From NCBI GenBank assembly GCA_003254905.1, contig QANU01106857.1, forward strand, positions 62,001-126,000: a DNA stretch of 64,000 bases, read 5' to 3'. Numbering within the stretch: position 1 is the first letter of the stretch; each line of letters starts with the position of its first letter. A model generated the notes under the pieces. It was not told the DNA's origin, did not search any database, and saw only the letters and a list, made by a program, of their open reading frames with translations. This document shows, in pieces, positions 1 through 11,594 of this stretch. Origin of the DNA: Nissolia schottii. Lineage: Eukaryota > Streptophyta > Magnoliopsida > Fabales > Fabaceae. The position numbers and the translations under genes are program-made.

Positions 1-349
1 TCACAGAAAAATCTGACTCAAACAAGCTCTTTCCCAATAAATACTCAGAGAGATCCTCGGATCGTGGCGCACTCCCTCGACAAACATTACTCCATGAACC
101 TTGGAAAGAAATCCGAGCGAGAGAATCCTAGGCCAGTGGAAGTCACGGCTCCCACCCAAGTATTTAAGCCGGCTCGACACACTATGTACGACCTGTAACC
201 CATTTCGCTTTGACTTTATTCTATCATCCTAGCTTCACTGACTTGAGCGTCGGAGTCCTTGTAAGTACTCGCTCTGACATCTCGAACCCGTAGAGAAGTT
301 CCAGAATCCAAATTGCACCGAGGACCCTACCTCTCGGTACAACTTCTAA
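1..349 (+). repeat. Partial LTR-retrotransposon end (Ty3/gypsy-like)
   Basis: The stretch is richer in C and G than the DNA after it and holds a phrase typical of plant gypsy LTRs (ctgacttgagcgtcggagtc at about 239-258), where the LTR normally passes into the leader. A related phrase occurs in inverse orientation near 39.2 kb. The left end is cut by the window edge and no target duplication can be seen. No coding capacity. The assignment rests on motif recognition only. Confidence 0.4.
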
Positions 350-1139
350 GTGCTGCAAACAAATTGTCAACATGAAATATTCAAATTTAAAGTGAAGTTA
401 ATTGTGCAGTTACAAGAAGTTACTACAATGATTCAAATTAAAGATAATTGCATGAATTACAAGCACAAGTTGAAATCACGAGGATATCATATATTAGAAG
501 CATTAACACATGGACATCAAGAGGTTATTGCACAAAGAAGTTACAATTGCCTAAGGCTTAGAGTAACTGTTCAAGGCTATTAGGAATTAGAGTTCTCTAT
601 AAATAGGATCCTTAGCAATAAAATTACGCGGATTGGAATTATTTAAGAAGCACCTTACACGTCTTCATGTCATCGCGATACCAATAGATACATAAGGAAA
701 AATCAAGTACTTTATTCTCACTTCTTCTTCTTCTCCATATTTAAATTATCCTCCTCTTCGATTTCTTTCCTCACCTAATCTCTTTTAGTTCTTCTTTTAC
801 TTTCAGTTTATATAATTTTCAGTCTATGTATTTGTTCTACATTGCAATATTACCAACTTAATTTATTTTAATTCTCTCTTTCTTACTATTGATAAAATCC
901 ATAGAATTCATTAGAGGAATTGCTTATGTTCCTGAATTGAGATCGAGAAACGAAATTCGATTTTTTTTCTTTAGTATTTTGATTTTATTAAAGTCGAATA
1001 AAATATTTTGTATTAATTTACAAAAATTAAAATGAAATTTCGAAGTTTACATTTTAAAGTAACTAAACAAGGATTAAATTATTGTGTCATTTTTATGTTG
1101 ATATTAACTTAATTCTAAAGAAACTAATAAAACAACATG
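350..1139. other. AT-rich intergenic DNA, possible second LTR fragment
   Basis: No gene is visible. A TATA-like box (tataaata, about 598-605) with promoter-like sequence around it recalls an LTR, but no matching copy or boundary is present in the window. The rest is simple AT-rich intergenic DNA. Confidence 0.3.
1129..1132 (-). terminator. RNA polymerase III terminator of tRNA-Lys
   Basis: A run of four T on the minus strand begins 8 bases beyond the tRNA 3' end, the usual minimal Pol III stop signal. Confidence 0.7.
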
Positions 1140-1212
1140 CGCCGTCTGTGGGAATCGAACCCACGACCACGTGGTTAAAAGCCACGCGCTCTACCAGCTG
1201 AGCTAAGACGGC
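1140..1212 (-). tRNA. tRNA-Lys (anticodon UUU)
   Basis: On the minus strand this folds as a complete cloverleaf: a 7-bp acceptor stem (GCCGTCT with AGACGGC), a D arm holding the A box TAGCTCAGCTGG, an anticodon stem CGTGG/CCACG closing the loop CTTTTAA with anticodon TTT, and a T arm with B box GGTTCGATTCC. The unpaired G at 1140 is the discriminator base. There is no intron and CCA is not encoded, as expected for a nuclear gene. It is divergent from the protein gene that starts 170 bp away on the other strand. Confidence 0.97.
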
Positions 1213-1380
1213 AGCTAAGAAAAAGCAAGATCCTCATAACTGATGATGGATACGTTGACGTTTCAGCATTTATAGTTCTTATCCACCGTCTCGGACTCGG
1301 AACTCGCTCTGCTCACACTAAAACCCAGGAGACACTAAACCCCCTAAGAAACTGAAGAGAGAGAGCGAGAAAAAGACGAA

Positions 1381-3696
1381 ATGCTTCGCGCCCCTCCCTT
1401 CAACCGCGCCTGCTCACACACTTGTCCTCCTTATCTCTTCTCATTCTCTTCTCCAGCATCAACTTCCGCTTCCTCCTCACACCAACGCCGTAACCACCAA
1501 TTACAACAGTTGAAGAATCCAAGCAGAAAGAGCCATCTTCTCGTTTCGAGCACAAGCAGCAGCGCCGGTTACGAAGTTGGCGCCAAGGACCCGAATGAAA
1601 GGACCCGAAACGGGAAGTCGGATCCGGATGCTTCTTCTGAACGAGATGCGCTCCTCAGAGGAGGGGAACAAGTTATCTCTGTTCTGCAGGAAATGATCAC
1701 CCTTGTAAGTTTGAGTCAGTTGTATCGTCTTCGGATTTGGATAAAGCTCTTCCACTATTTCTTTTTTTAATTCCGAGATCTTAACAATTGGCCAAGTGCT
1801 GAATAACAAATCGAGCTAGTTTTGTAAGTTTGTTGCAACCTCCGTTGGGATATGAGGTGAAACCACTTATGGTTAGAACACTTTTTTTTTTTTTAATCTA
1901 CAATTTTTTTTCTTCTGAAAAATTATCTTGTCCTTAGAATTTAAAAGTATAGTGCATATTAAAATTTACCTTTTGTTTAAACGATAATATTTAGTCAAAC
2001 TAACGTATCCAGAGTTGAGTAGTGTTACTGTGGGTTTTTTTTTTTAATTAATTTTGTCCTTAATGTGGTCTTTTTCAGGCTTATGATATTTAATTTTAAT
2101 AGTTCTTCTGCATTACACTCCACAGTTGTAATATTGTGGTGGCATGATCTTTGGAATTCAGCTGTGTTGTTAGCCGTGGGGGGAATAGTTGTTTGTGTCT
2201 TTCTACTGATTTTATGTGTTGCTAGAACATGATGCTCATTTTTTCTTAGTCTTCTCTTTTTTATGCATTTTGGCAAGATTTTTTTAAGTGGCTTATACGT
2301 TATAAGTTCACTTTTAATGTGCTTCTAATAACAATAATTGTTGTAACTTTCAAGTTTGAAGTGCTTTTTTTTTTTTTTTCCAGTGGAGTGGAAACATAAC
2401 GGATAACAGCAGCACGCATTTTCTTGGTGTTGATGACTGACTGATATCCATCGCAGTTGTTAACACATTTATGCGCAGTGTTGTTCTTCTTTATGTGAAT
2501 ATTTCTTGTTCTTGGTCATTTTCATGCACTTCTTATTTCGGCCTTTGAATGATGCTACGCGAAATCTAATGTGTAATCGCGAACCCCTGTTACATGCATA
2601 AATTTGGCTCCAGTTGGAAGATATGAATATGGACGAAGAATCTGAAAAAGTGGCAGTGGAGTTAGCTGCACAAGGAGTTATTGGAAAGAGGGTTGATCAG
2701 ATGGAATCTGATTTTATGATGGCCCTTGATTACATGATCCAGCTCGCTGAGAAGGACCAGGATGATAAGGTAACTTCTGTAGTTGTACATTTAGAAAATA
2801 CATGTTCCATTGCATTAAAAGTTTCTCTGATTATATTTTATGACATACATATATTTGGATCATTTATCAGAAACAGATTAATGTTCCTTTTAAAAAAAAA
2901 AGAAAAAAAGATGCTAGTTGCTGACTAAAATTTGAGTGAGTCTAATAGGCTTCAACTTGAAGGTTGATTAGTTAGTAGTATCCTTCAAATGATGCCACTG
3001 CTGCATAATTTTATTATATCCTGTTCAGCAAAGAGACTGGGTGAAGTACTGATTGGGATTTAACTGCATATGTATTTTCTATTCAGCGCAAGTCACTGTT
3101 GGAAGTTATCAAGGAGACAGTATTATCACATCTGACAAAAAAGTGTCCGCCACATGTAAGTATGTATATTTGTGCCACTTCGTTATCATTTTTCTGATAG
3201 AAGGATTGTTCCAATTTTTAAGTTGGATATAAATATCCTCTCTTTCCTCTTTCCATTCATTTTTAGGTTCAAGTTATTGGTCTTCTATGTAGAACTCCCC
3301 AAAAAGAAAGTAGACACGAATTGTTACGCCGTGTTGCAGCTGGTGGCGGTGCATTTAAAGGAAAAGATGGCATGAAGATCCATATCCCGGGGGCAAATCT
3401 AAATGACATAGCTAACCAAGCTGATGATTTATTAGAGGTATTTATAGAAACTTCAGGCATTATGTGAATTAGCAGGCCGCCTTTTTTATGGTCCAGTTAT
3501 AGTGCACCAGACTCCCATTTGACGGAGTTTGGGAAGCGTAGATGTATGCAGTCTTACCCCCGCAAGCGCAAAAATTGTTTCTAGGATTCGAATCCGTGAC
3601 CTCCAGGTCATAAAGCGGCAACCTTACTGTTGTGCCGAGATTCATCCTCTCATATATGACTAGACCGGGATTTAAGGACAATATATAACAAAACTG

Positions 3697-3736
<40 letters not shown>

Positions 3737-6179
3737 TTTACTGTATTGATATCAAAGAAAATACCAGTAACAGTGGGGCTAAAATGTGCAAGGTGGATGA
3801 ACAAGAATAGAAAAATAATGATAGGTCAGCAATTTTGAGAGTGCCTGATTCTCTCCCTTCTTAAACCTCACACACTTTTCCCTCCCCTTGCCAAGTGATT
3901 CATGTACTTTCACCCAATAGCTTAAGCTCCGGGAGAGTTGATTCATGATATGGTGTCAAAGTCTCTGTGACCAATTTGTCTACAATTCAACTCTAGTCTA
4001 CTTCTAATTGAAAATAGTGAATTTCAAAACAAGGTATGGTGGTGGCTTGTGCATTAGCACAGTTCAAGCCCAAGGAGGTTTTTGCATTAGCCGCACCTCC
4101 CTTTAAGAGATATAATTAGAGGTTACTCATAAGCTTTTACCTCATTGCTTTATCTTTTGGAATAGTTGATTCATGATGACACAATATATACAACTTTGAA
4201 CATAAGATTTAAATTATTTTTTCAATGTAGTTTATAATTATATGGGTGAGTTGTTCTCCAAATAAATAAATAAAAACGTTCTCTTTTATTTTTTCCTATA
4301 AATATCTTGCTTTTCCATCCACCTCATTTTAGAAAGATAAATAAATCCATGACTTTCAAGCATGGCTATTTTTTCAAAAAAGTTAATTTACCACTTTTGT
4401 TATTCTTTGAATGGAATGTGTAAACTTTCCTCAGTATCTAGACCAAGGAAATTTCATGGATTCTGCATATTTGGTTAATTTTGGTGCTTATCAATACATC
4501 TGCAGACAATGGAAACTCGTCCTGTCGTCCCTGATAGGAGACTTCTTGCAAGGCTTGTTTTGATTAGAGAAGAAGCTCGTGATATGATGGGAGGGGGAAT
4601 TTTGGATGAAAGAAATAACCGTGGATTATATACTCTTCCCGAGCCTGAGGTATGTTGATTTGTAGTTCCCATATTTTGACTTTAATTTGTGCTCACTTCA
4701 AGTGAAACGTTACCTAATAATATTTTGCTTTTATCTAGTTTTATTTTATGAAGCTAAGAGGGCTTGAAAAAACCCAACTACATAATGTGGATATTTAAAA
4801 GTAAATCTGCGTGATCATTGTCAATCTTTGCGTCTTTAAAACTGTTGGTGGTGCAGGTGAACTTCTTAGCCAAGTTGGTGGCTTTAAAACCAGGGGACAT
4901 TGTGCTTGATATGATAAGAAATGTGATGCAAGGAAAAGATGAAGGTGCAGACAATGACGATGAAGATGGAACCGAACAAAGGGTGGTATGAATTAGATGC
5001 ATGTGTGATAGTTAAATGTGAAATATGTTAATTGTTATGCATGAACGTAACAATGTATTTAATTTGTCATGATACCAGTCAAGTGTGACAGGACGGAAGA
5101 TGCTTCCAGTGCGCCCTGGCATGTTTCTTGAGACTGTCTCCAAGGTAATGCTGAATCATTTTTGTTACGTTGAATGATTTAATTTGATGTCAAGTGGACC
5201 AAGATTCTCATTTTACCAGTAAAATACTTTGGCCTGCTAGATTTAGGTTTTAAATAATCTTTGTCTGCTTAATCATTTGCGTAATGATATTTTTCAATTC
5301 CCGTACTACCAGGTCTTAGCTGGTATATATACTGGAACTGAATCTGGCATCACTGCACAACATCTGGAATGGGTAAGCTTCTATGGAATTTTCTTGTTAT
5401 CTTTGTATTTTTATTTTAGGAATTTCATTAGCTGGCCTATTATTAAGCGTGATTAACATGCACAAGATTGTTTGGGGCTAGTTCGGGGCTAGTTCGACTA
5501 CTTAGAGCAATTAAAGCTATTGTAGTTTTTGTTTTTCTAAAATATGTTAATATTACATAACTATTTTAAAAAACATGTAGTTTTCCATGTAACTGTTAGA
5601 CACGATTGCAATTGAATTGTTTGGCAATCACCTTGCTAAAAATGTTATCTACGAAAACGTGGGACTTATTCACTACGGATTGCGCATTTAGTCCGATAAA
5701 ATGCTATAACAGAAAGAGAAAAACTAGCTTGGTTTTATCAATGTCTTTTTTTCTGTTTATTCTTCAATCCATAGTGGAGGGTATAGTTGTTTCTTAATAT
5801 TGTTAATAACTGTAGAAACTGTATTACCTCAAGTACCTCATATATAGCTAAAGTAAAATGCAGGCTTGACCAACCAAAATTCAAAATTTTAATTTGATGT
5901 TTGTTTTTCTTTTCCCCCCCCATTTATTAAATCTGGTTCGAGTATGCTAAAGAATAGTTAAATACTCAAATATATCACTCCTAAAGAGAATTTGTTTTGT
6001 TCGAAGCAATGATGATATTATGATGCTAATGCTTTTTCTGGTTAAATAATCTCCTAAAATACTAAGCATTATACTGACCTCCATGATTCGCTGAATGACT
6101 TGTTTCTCTTGTCCCTTTCCCTTGCTTCCAGGTTCATCGAAAGACGCTTCTAGTGCTTCAAGAGATAGCATTTAACTAG
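1381..6179 (+). CDS. Conserved plastid-targeted protein of unknown function (9 exons, 388 aa)
   Basis: Joining 1381-1704, 2614-2769, 3087-3155, 3267-3437, 4506-4649, 4857-4985, 5079-5144, 5313-5372 and 6132-6179 gives one frame of 388 codons plus TAG. Every intron is GT-AG and all junctions are phase 0. The first ~60 residues are rich in Ser, Arg, Pro and Ala with almost no acids, like a chloroplast transit peptide. The mature part is mostly helical and charged, with an acidic stretch near residues 315-325 (GADNDDEDGTEQ). I see no catalytic motif. It looks like a plant-specific conserved plastid protein, but I cannot name the family reliably. The first ATG of the exon is used; the 5' UTR is purine-rich (gagagagagcgag). 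Intron 4 carries a SINE and an AT microsatellite. Confidence 0.85.
3479..3655 (-). mobile_element. tRNA-derived SINE, Au family type
   Basis: Read on the minus strand it begins with a Pol III A-box region (cggcacaacagtaaggttgc), continues with the Au hallmark gacctggaggtcacggattc containing the B box, and then the Au body and end (gtaagactgcatacatctac, gggagtctggtgcac). Au SINEs are widespread in angiosperms. It lies antisense inside intron 4 of the plastid-protein gene. I could not fix a target-site duplication. Confidence 0.85.
3699..3734. repeat. (AT)n microsatellite
   Basis: About 18 uninterrupted AT dinucleotides immediately beyond the head of the SINE, in intron 4. Confidence 0.95.
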
Positions 6180-6204
6180 TACCTTTTCTTCTGTAATTTT
6201 TTAT

Positions 6205-6480
6205 AGAGAAAATACCTATTTTAGTCCTTTACCGAATATCAAGGGGTAAAAGTCCATCCGAGGTCCCTAACTATTCAAAATATGGGACACTTTAGTTCTT
6301 AAATATATAAAGTGGACACTTTAGTCCTCAAATTAAGGACCAAAGTATTCTCATATCTTAAATGGTGAGGGGTCAATTGTCTCATTTTACTTGGTTAGGG
6401 ACTAGAAGTAGATTTTTAAGTCTTGAGAGACGAATTTGTCGCCTTATATCTTAGACAAGGTCCAAAATTTGTTATTTTTT
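6205..6480. repeat. Degenerate foldback element (rank: MITE-like)
   Basis: The block has imperfect inverted ends and repeated phrases of the type tttagtcc / ggaccaaa / gggacact. The same style is seen in the better preserved elements in the GCP2 introns at 12.6 and 14.5 kb. No coding capacity. It lies just downstream of the plastid-protein gene and may overlap its 3' UTR. Confidence 0.45.
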
Positions 6481-7052
6481 CTTTAATATTTTGATGAAGT
6501 AGGATCCCCCACTTGGTAGGTTGTTTATATGGATAGCCTTACAGATAGTATGAAATATACAAACCTTTGCAAAGTGACTCTGTACATTTATCAGATTTTC
6601 TGTACTTTGCTTTGGGCTCTTTGATTGCATGAGGCTCATTTTTGGCATTTGACATGGCTCTGCTGGTGTTCAATATTTACTTTGCATAAATAGTTGGAAT
6701 ATGAATCTTTGTAATCAGGTATTTGAAAATATTAATTTTGCATAATATTAATTTCCTTCCACTTAGTTTCAGTTTTAACTTTGAAGTCCAAAACAAATAT
6801 GAATCTTTGCGGTCTTGGTATCTGATAGGCGTTGCTTAAGTTAATAATATTATATGGAATAATGTTAAGGTTTTTCCATTGGTATCCATCTAATTTTATA
6901 GGTATTAATGCTCTGCTCACATGTCATTAAATGGTTGGCTAATAAATTTAAAAAAAATTAAAAAAAAATCAAAATAAGAATAACTTCCGATGCACTTAAT
7001 AGGTAATAATCGATGTTCATCTTATGGTGTCTACATATTAAAAAATATTTCG
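6481..7052. other. AT-rich intergenic DNA
   Basis: No gene, repeat or signal that I can support. Short open frames here have no coding character. Confidence 0.5.
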
Positions 7053-8219
7053 TAGTCTGTTATGGGTAGGCAATCATAGGTTATGGATAAATAATTTTAT
7101 GATTAGTGATAGTAATAGTAAGAATATTCATAGAAATATTCTAATAAGCTAGGTATCGTGTATAGAGAGAATGTGTGTGAGATGATTTGTTAAGGTAAGG
7201 AAACCTCTATAAAAGTTTTTATTATACTATGTTGTCTTATAAATATAAATGTAGTTCCCTTTATGAAATGAAACAAGCAACAAATATTTTAGTATTTTAG
7301 TTTTACACTTTTTAGGAGTTAGGAGTCATGGTGGTGGTGGCACCTTGGTCTATTGTGGTGGGTGTGGTGGTGGAGAGAGTGGTGAATAGGGGAGCCAGGA
7401 CTTGGGTTTGCTGGGGTTGCTGGTTTGGTTTGGATTGGGAGTGAGGGTTGTGTGGGAAAGGGTGGAGATGATGTTGATGGTAGTAGGGGTGGTGGCGGTT
7501 GGTATAGTGGATCTGGATATGTGTGATGTTGGTGTGGATGGTGGTTTCTATTCCAGAACTTTTGGCCAGAATTTGTTCCAACTAGTGGTTAGCATAGTCA
7601 AGGAAGGTATGATGGGTATTGGTGGGAGTGATGATCTGGTGGTGGTTGTGTTGTTGTTGTGGCTGGTGGTGAGTAGTTGGTGCTTGTAGAGGGTCTGGTG
7701 GCGGTGGTGGCTTGTATCGGAGGTGGTTGCTGTGGTGGTGGTTGGTAAATGTATGGTGAGTGATAAGGTGGCTATGAAGATGAGGGATTGGAGGATTGAT
7801 AGGGTGATGATGGTGGTGATGAAAATGGGTTGTAAGATGACGGGGTATATGAAAATAGAGGATATGATGGTGGATGGAAGAACATGGTGAGGTCTAGCGA
7901 TCTAGACGAGAGCATCAAATTGTTGTGAACAATTTTGGTATATTAACTAAAACTACTCCTAACTCTAAAAAGAGTAAAAACTAAAAAATAAAATATTTCT
8001 TGTTTGTTTCCTTCCAAAAAAAAAAAGGTTATATTTATAGGATAACATAATATATTAAAACTTTTTAGAGGTTTTCTTATCTTAACACGTCATCATCTCA
8101 CACATTCTCTCTTAATTAATGACACCTAGCTTATTAGAATATTCCTATGAATATTTTTACTATCACTAATCCTAATATTATTTATCCAAAACCTAGGATT
8201 GCCTCCCCATAACATAGTC
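7053..8219. mobile_element. Element with ~270-bp inverted ends and 5-bp target duplication
   Basis: The arms 7058-7327 and about 7952-8214 are inverted copies (shared blocks include ctaataagctaggt, gagagaatgtgtg, gaaacctct and ttaggagt). The outermost bases are TGTTATGGG and CCCATAACA, flanked on both sides by TAGTC (7053-7057, 8215-8219). Each arm resembles a single copia LTR (TG start, TATA-like ctataaaag and cttataaata), so the two arms may be LTRs in inverted orientation. The ~620-bp middle is strongly GGT-biased on the plus strand; on the minus strand it starts with ATG and reads as a Pro/His/Ser/Thr-rich frame broken by stops. Class uncertain: a foldback or MULE-like DNA element, or a rearranged short LTR element. 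Confidence 0.75.
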
Positions 8220-8230
8220 GATCCCAATTT

Positions 8231-8860
8231 AGTTCTCACATAATTACATGGAATATTGAGTGGAGAAAGAATTTATCCTAATTGGAGTTGGAGATTCTTA
8301 ATGAGCTACACGTTGTGTTTATCGGGGTGTGCCTGAATAGGAATTCTTTGGACATGATTACATGGAAGTACAATTAGAGAGGTTCCTTTTCAGTAAAATT
8401 AGCTACCCAAGTGATAATGCAAAACAGATTGGGGAATGAAGAACTCAATAGTTTCACTACGTCTATCTGGAAAGGGCTTGTTCCACCAGGGGTTGAAGTG
8501 TTTGCTTGGTTTGCCCTTATTGGTAGGTTGAACACAAAGGATAGACTAGTAAAGTTTAGAATTTTGCAACACGATCAAGATAAATGCGTTTTTTGTAAAG
8601 AAAAAGGAGGAAAGTAATGAGCACTTATTTTTGAGATATGAGTTTTCATGGCACTTGTGGAGTTATTGGCTTGGAAAGTGGAATATGAAGTGGGTTTCAC
8701 CAAGATGTCTTAAGGATTTTTTTCGAAATTTGGATGGGTGAAAATCTTGGGAGCTCAAGTAAAGAAGGATGGATGAGATGTATTTTGGTTGTGTTATGGA
8801 CCATTTGAAAGTGTAGAAATAAATGTATTTTTGATGGGGAAGAGGTTAAGGAAGAGAAGG
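8231..8860 (+). pseudogene. LINE fragment: zinc-binding RT C-terminal domain (zf-RVT)
   Basis: Residues such as WKGLVPPGVEVFAWFAL followed by RLNTKDRL and a Cys pair (CVFC) match the zf-RVT domain found after the reverse transcriptase in plant L1-type LINEs. A frameshift near 8614 moves the frame before the expected EHLFLRYEFSWHLW. Stops follow. Only the 3' part of ORF2 is present, and it lies directly beside the inverted-end element. Inactive relic. Confidence 0.75.
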
Positions 8861-9559
8861 CACAAAATTTTCACTTTTCTGGTTTAATAACTTGGAGGTC
8901 AACAAGGTCTTGATGGGTAACTCCATTGGGACTGGGTGAATTGGCATTGATTACTTGTGATTTGGGGGTTTTTTGTGAGCCTTGAGTGACTATGTGAGTT
9001 GATGTGCTGAGTGGGGTGGAGTGGGTGTGAGATGTTGAAGATTTAAACCTTTTGGGGGGATGGGTTGGAATTAGTGTTATCATAGGATATTTGAGGGCAA
9101 GCAAACACTTCTCAAGTGGTGTATAATGTTGCGTTGACGATTAAAGTGATGCTGGGGGTTTGGCTCACTGTTGTTGGCACTTGTGTTTGGCAAAATGCTA
9201 AACATAATGGTGGTGAGTGTCTAAATTTTTGTTGACATGAGTCGTGGGGACTACTTGTTTTGTGCAACCCTTGTGTGTGGCATAAAACTCTGTGTGGGTT
9301 GTTTAGTTTGAATGCATGATGTGTATGTGGTGTGGGTGTTTTTTTTTTTTTTTTTTGCATGTGTTGGTGTATTAGGGTGTATCATGGAATAGCGAGATCA
9401 ACAGAGGTTGGTTGTTTTGAGTTCCTTCTAGAGAGCACAATGACCAACGCTTGGTCAAATCGAATTCTCCAATTAGCGTTGGCGAGAGATCTATCCAATC
9501 TCTAAAATAATCTATCACAACCCTCCCACTTGGGTCCCCTCCACGTGAATCTGGACCCT
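8861..9559. other. GT-rich low-complexity intergenic DNA
   Basis: Plus strand rich in GTG/GGT with a run of T at about 9341-9356. On the minus strand it reads as Thr/Pro/His/Ser-rich peptides with stops. It may be the linker part of a decayed LINE, but nothing diagnostic is visible. Confidence 0.3.
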
Positions 9560-9885
9560 GAAAAGGTTACAAACACTCATACACGAGTTGGACAACCTGC
9601 ACTTATGCAAGCCCTCAGTTGCTCTACCCTTCTTCCCTAGTGGGGTCTTGAGCTATGTTCTTCATTCTCTGCCAGAATGCAGTTCTAGCAGAGTCTTGAG
9701 GACTGGCATATACAGTTGTAAAGAACCATTTGTCCATGCCTCTACTGGAAATCCAAGTGTGAATGAATAGAGTGTGATGTTCAATGGTATTTATTACAAT
9801 ATCTTCTCTATTCAGAGGACCCAAATACCACCTGAGAAACCCTGAGCTTGATAGGTTTCTCTTTTGTGAGATCAGGCCGCTCCAG
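9560..9885 (-). pseudogene. LINE fragment: endonuclease region of ORF2
   Basis: On the minus strand a frame reads GFSGGIWVL and, after a shift, FIHTWISSRGMDKWFFTTVY, ASPQDSARTAFWQRMKNIAQ. This is the FSGG(I/L)W ... TAVYASP pattern of the AP-endonuclease domain of plant LINE ORF2 proteins. The beta strand and TxVYA motif are kept, but a stop and a frameshift break the frame and the rest of the domain is absent. Confidence 0.75.
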
Positions 9886-10774
9886 TTTTTTTTATTTTTT
9901 TGTCCCTCTTCTTAGCGGTCAACTATTTTCAGGTGAGTGGTTTTCTTCATGGTTTATTTTAGACCATATATTTATTTATTTTTAGAATTATTTTATTTAT
10001 GCATGTTTATAAAATCTTAGGAGATAAAACTTAATGTTTTATTTTAAGTAATTATGCAATTAGTTATTATTATTATTTAGGAATTTCCTTATTTAAGAAA
10101 ATAATGATATATTTTAGAAACCTTCTTTATTTATGAAATGTTTATGAAACTATTTTAGAAAGTCATGAATTCTTTTAGAACTACATGAGACCACCTATTT
10201 TATTGCATTAAATAAAGTCATGTTGGGGGTGTATGATTAGTATTAAGTGATATAAATATTCACATGCTTAGAATTGTTTGGTTAAACTTAGTAGAAACCT
10301 TTAACAAAAGATTATGGTCAAAGAAAGATTTTGGTGGGAGAAGATTTCTATTAAGAAAAGATTTTGTTTAGGACAAGACTTAATATTTAAGATGTCCATT
10401 GTGACAACTCTTACTAGGGAATCTCCCTAAGCATGAGATATTAGTCTACCTTTACTTTTTCAAGATAAAATATGTAATAATATTAAGTCGTGTTATGTGA
10501 TCAATAGCATCATATAAAAGATTATGTTATTATGATCATATTATGTATTTACACTATTTTCATAGGAGTATATTTATGATAGAACTGTAAGTCAGCGACA
10601 ACCTATGTTAACCATGATATAACTTATACGATTCTAAAATAAAACAAGATTCATATAGATTTAGAGCAAGCCCGTAAAGCCCGGACATGAGAGTCGGTGA
10701 TGCTCGATGTCATGTATCATATCAGGTAGATTTGGGCAAAAATCATAAAGCTCCGCAATGTTCGGAATGTCAGA
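9886..10774. other. AT-rich DNA between two LINE pieces
   Basis: This stretch separates the LINE endonuclease piece from the ORF1 piece, both on the minus strand. It is AT-rich and has no recognisable coding region. It could be an insertion into one original LINE or ordinary degraded sequence; no boundary repeats could be fixed. Confidence 0.35.
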
Positions 10775-11332
10775 CTAGAGAACTGATTGCGTAGTGACCT
10801 TCTGCGGGACCTGATTGGTAGGAATCCTTGTTTGCGCTTTTATCGTTTCCAATTCCCTACCTCCTTTATCGTGCACCTGAGGGGGTCCGTTGGATTTCCT
10901 TCCAGCATTGGATTCACGTAGATTTGTCCGCATTGCCACGTCCTTGCCTGGGTCCATTGTTGTCTCCATTCTTGACAGTACAGTTCAGGCGTGGTTGGCA
11001 CTACACCATCATCCAAGGGCCATACTCCATTCCATTCTCCTTTAGGGAAGATTTACCCTTGCTGACGTCATGGCTGACTCGCCTGTAATCCCTTATATTC
11101 CACAAACTTGACGGTTCCTTCAACCTGGAAGTTAGAGACCAGAAGCTGAGAGAGCATAGTTCCCTCTGCTTCTTGCTTCAGTGTTTGTGTCAACCTTCAA
11201 CAGCTTGCCCAACTTGGTCCCCACTATCTCCAAAAATTCCTCCGTTTGGGCAGGTTTGGAAGCCTTACCTAGACAAACTATCTTGTCTATAGTTTCTCTC
11301 ATAGGATCGCCCATTTGATAATAAGATTTCAA
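10775..11332 (-). pseudogene. LINE fragment: ORF1 (DUF4283-like gag)
   Basis: The minus strand encodes a segment with IVGTKLGKLLKVDTNT followed by SRGNYA, the usual pattern at the end of the DUF4283 domain of plant LINE ORF1 (IGxxIGKxLKVDxxT ... RGxFARxC). After a frameshift come QVEGTVKFVEYKGL and a basic linker with a W(T/S)-like stretch at 10775-10969. The order ORF1 then ORF2 endonuclease on the same strand suggests one decayed LINE spanning about 9.5-11.3 kb. Confidence 0.55.
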
Positions 11333-11594
11333 GGACTTTCTTGGTGGAAATTGAGCAAAAAGATCTTATATATGTTTCAAGTGGATGGTCACAAGACAAC
11401 ACAATCAATTGCCAAGCCTAATTTTTAACATAAATGTAACATTTGAAAACACCGAGAAAACAAGACACTATTCTCATACATTGGCACAAAGAAACGCAAA
11501 TATAAATATCAGAATGTCAAAACCCACAGGCGAAAAATTACAATGACAAATGGACAATTGCTTAGCATTTTACAGGAAATTCATTTCAAACACA

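Noticed and set aside
3269..3460. Minus-strand frame in the plastid-protein gene
   Set aside because: Antisense shadow of exon 4.
7312..7689. Gly/Val-rich plus-strand frame and His/Pro-rich minus-strand frame
   Set aside because: Caused by GGT-biased low-complexity sequence within the inverted-end element; stops break the longer minus-strand reading.
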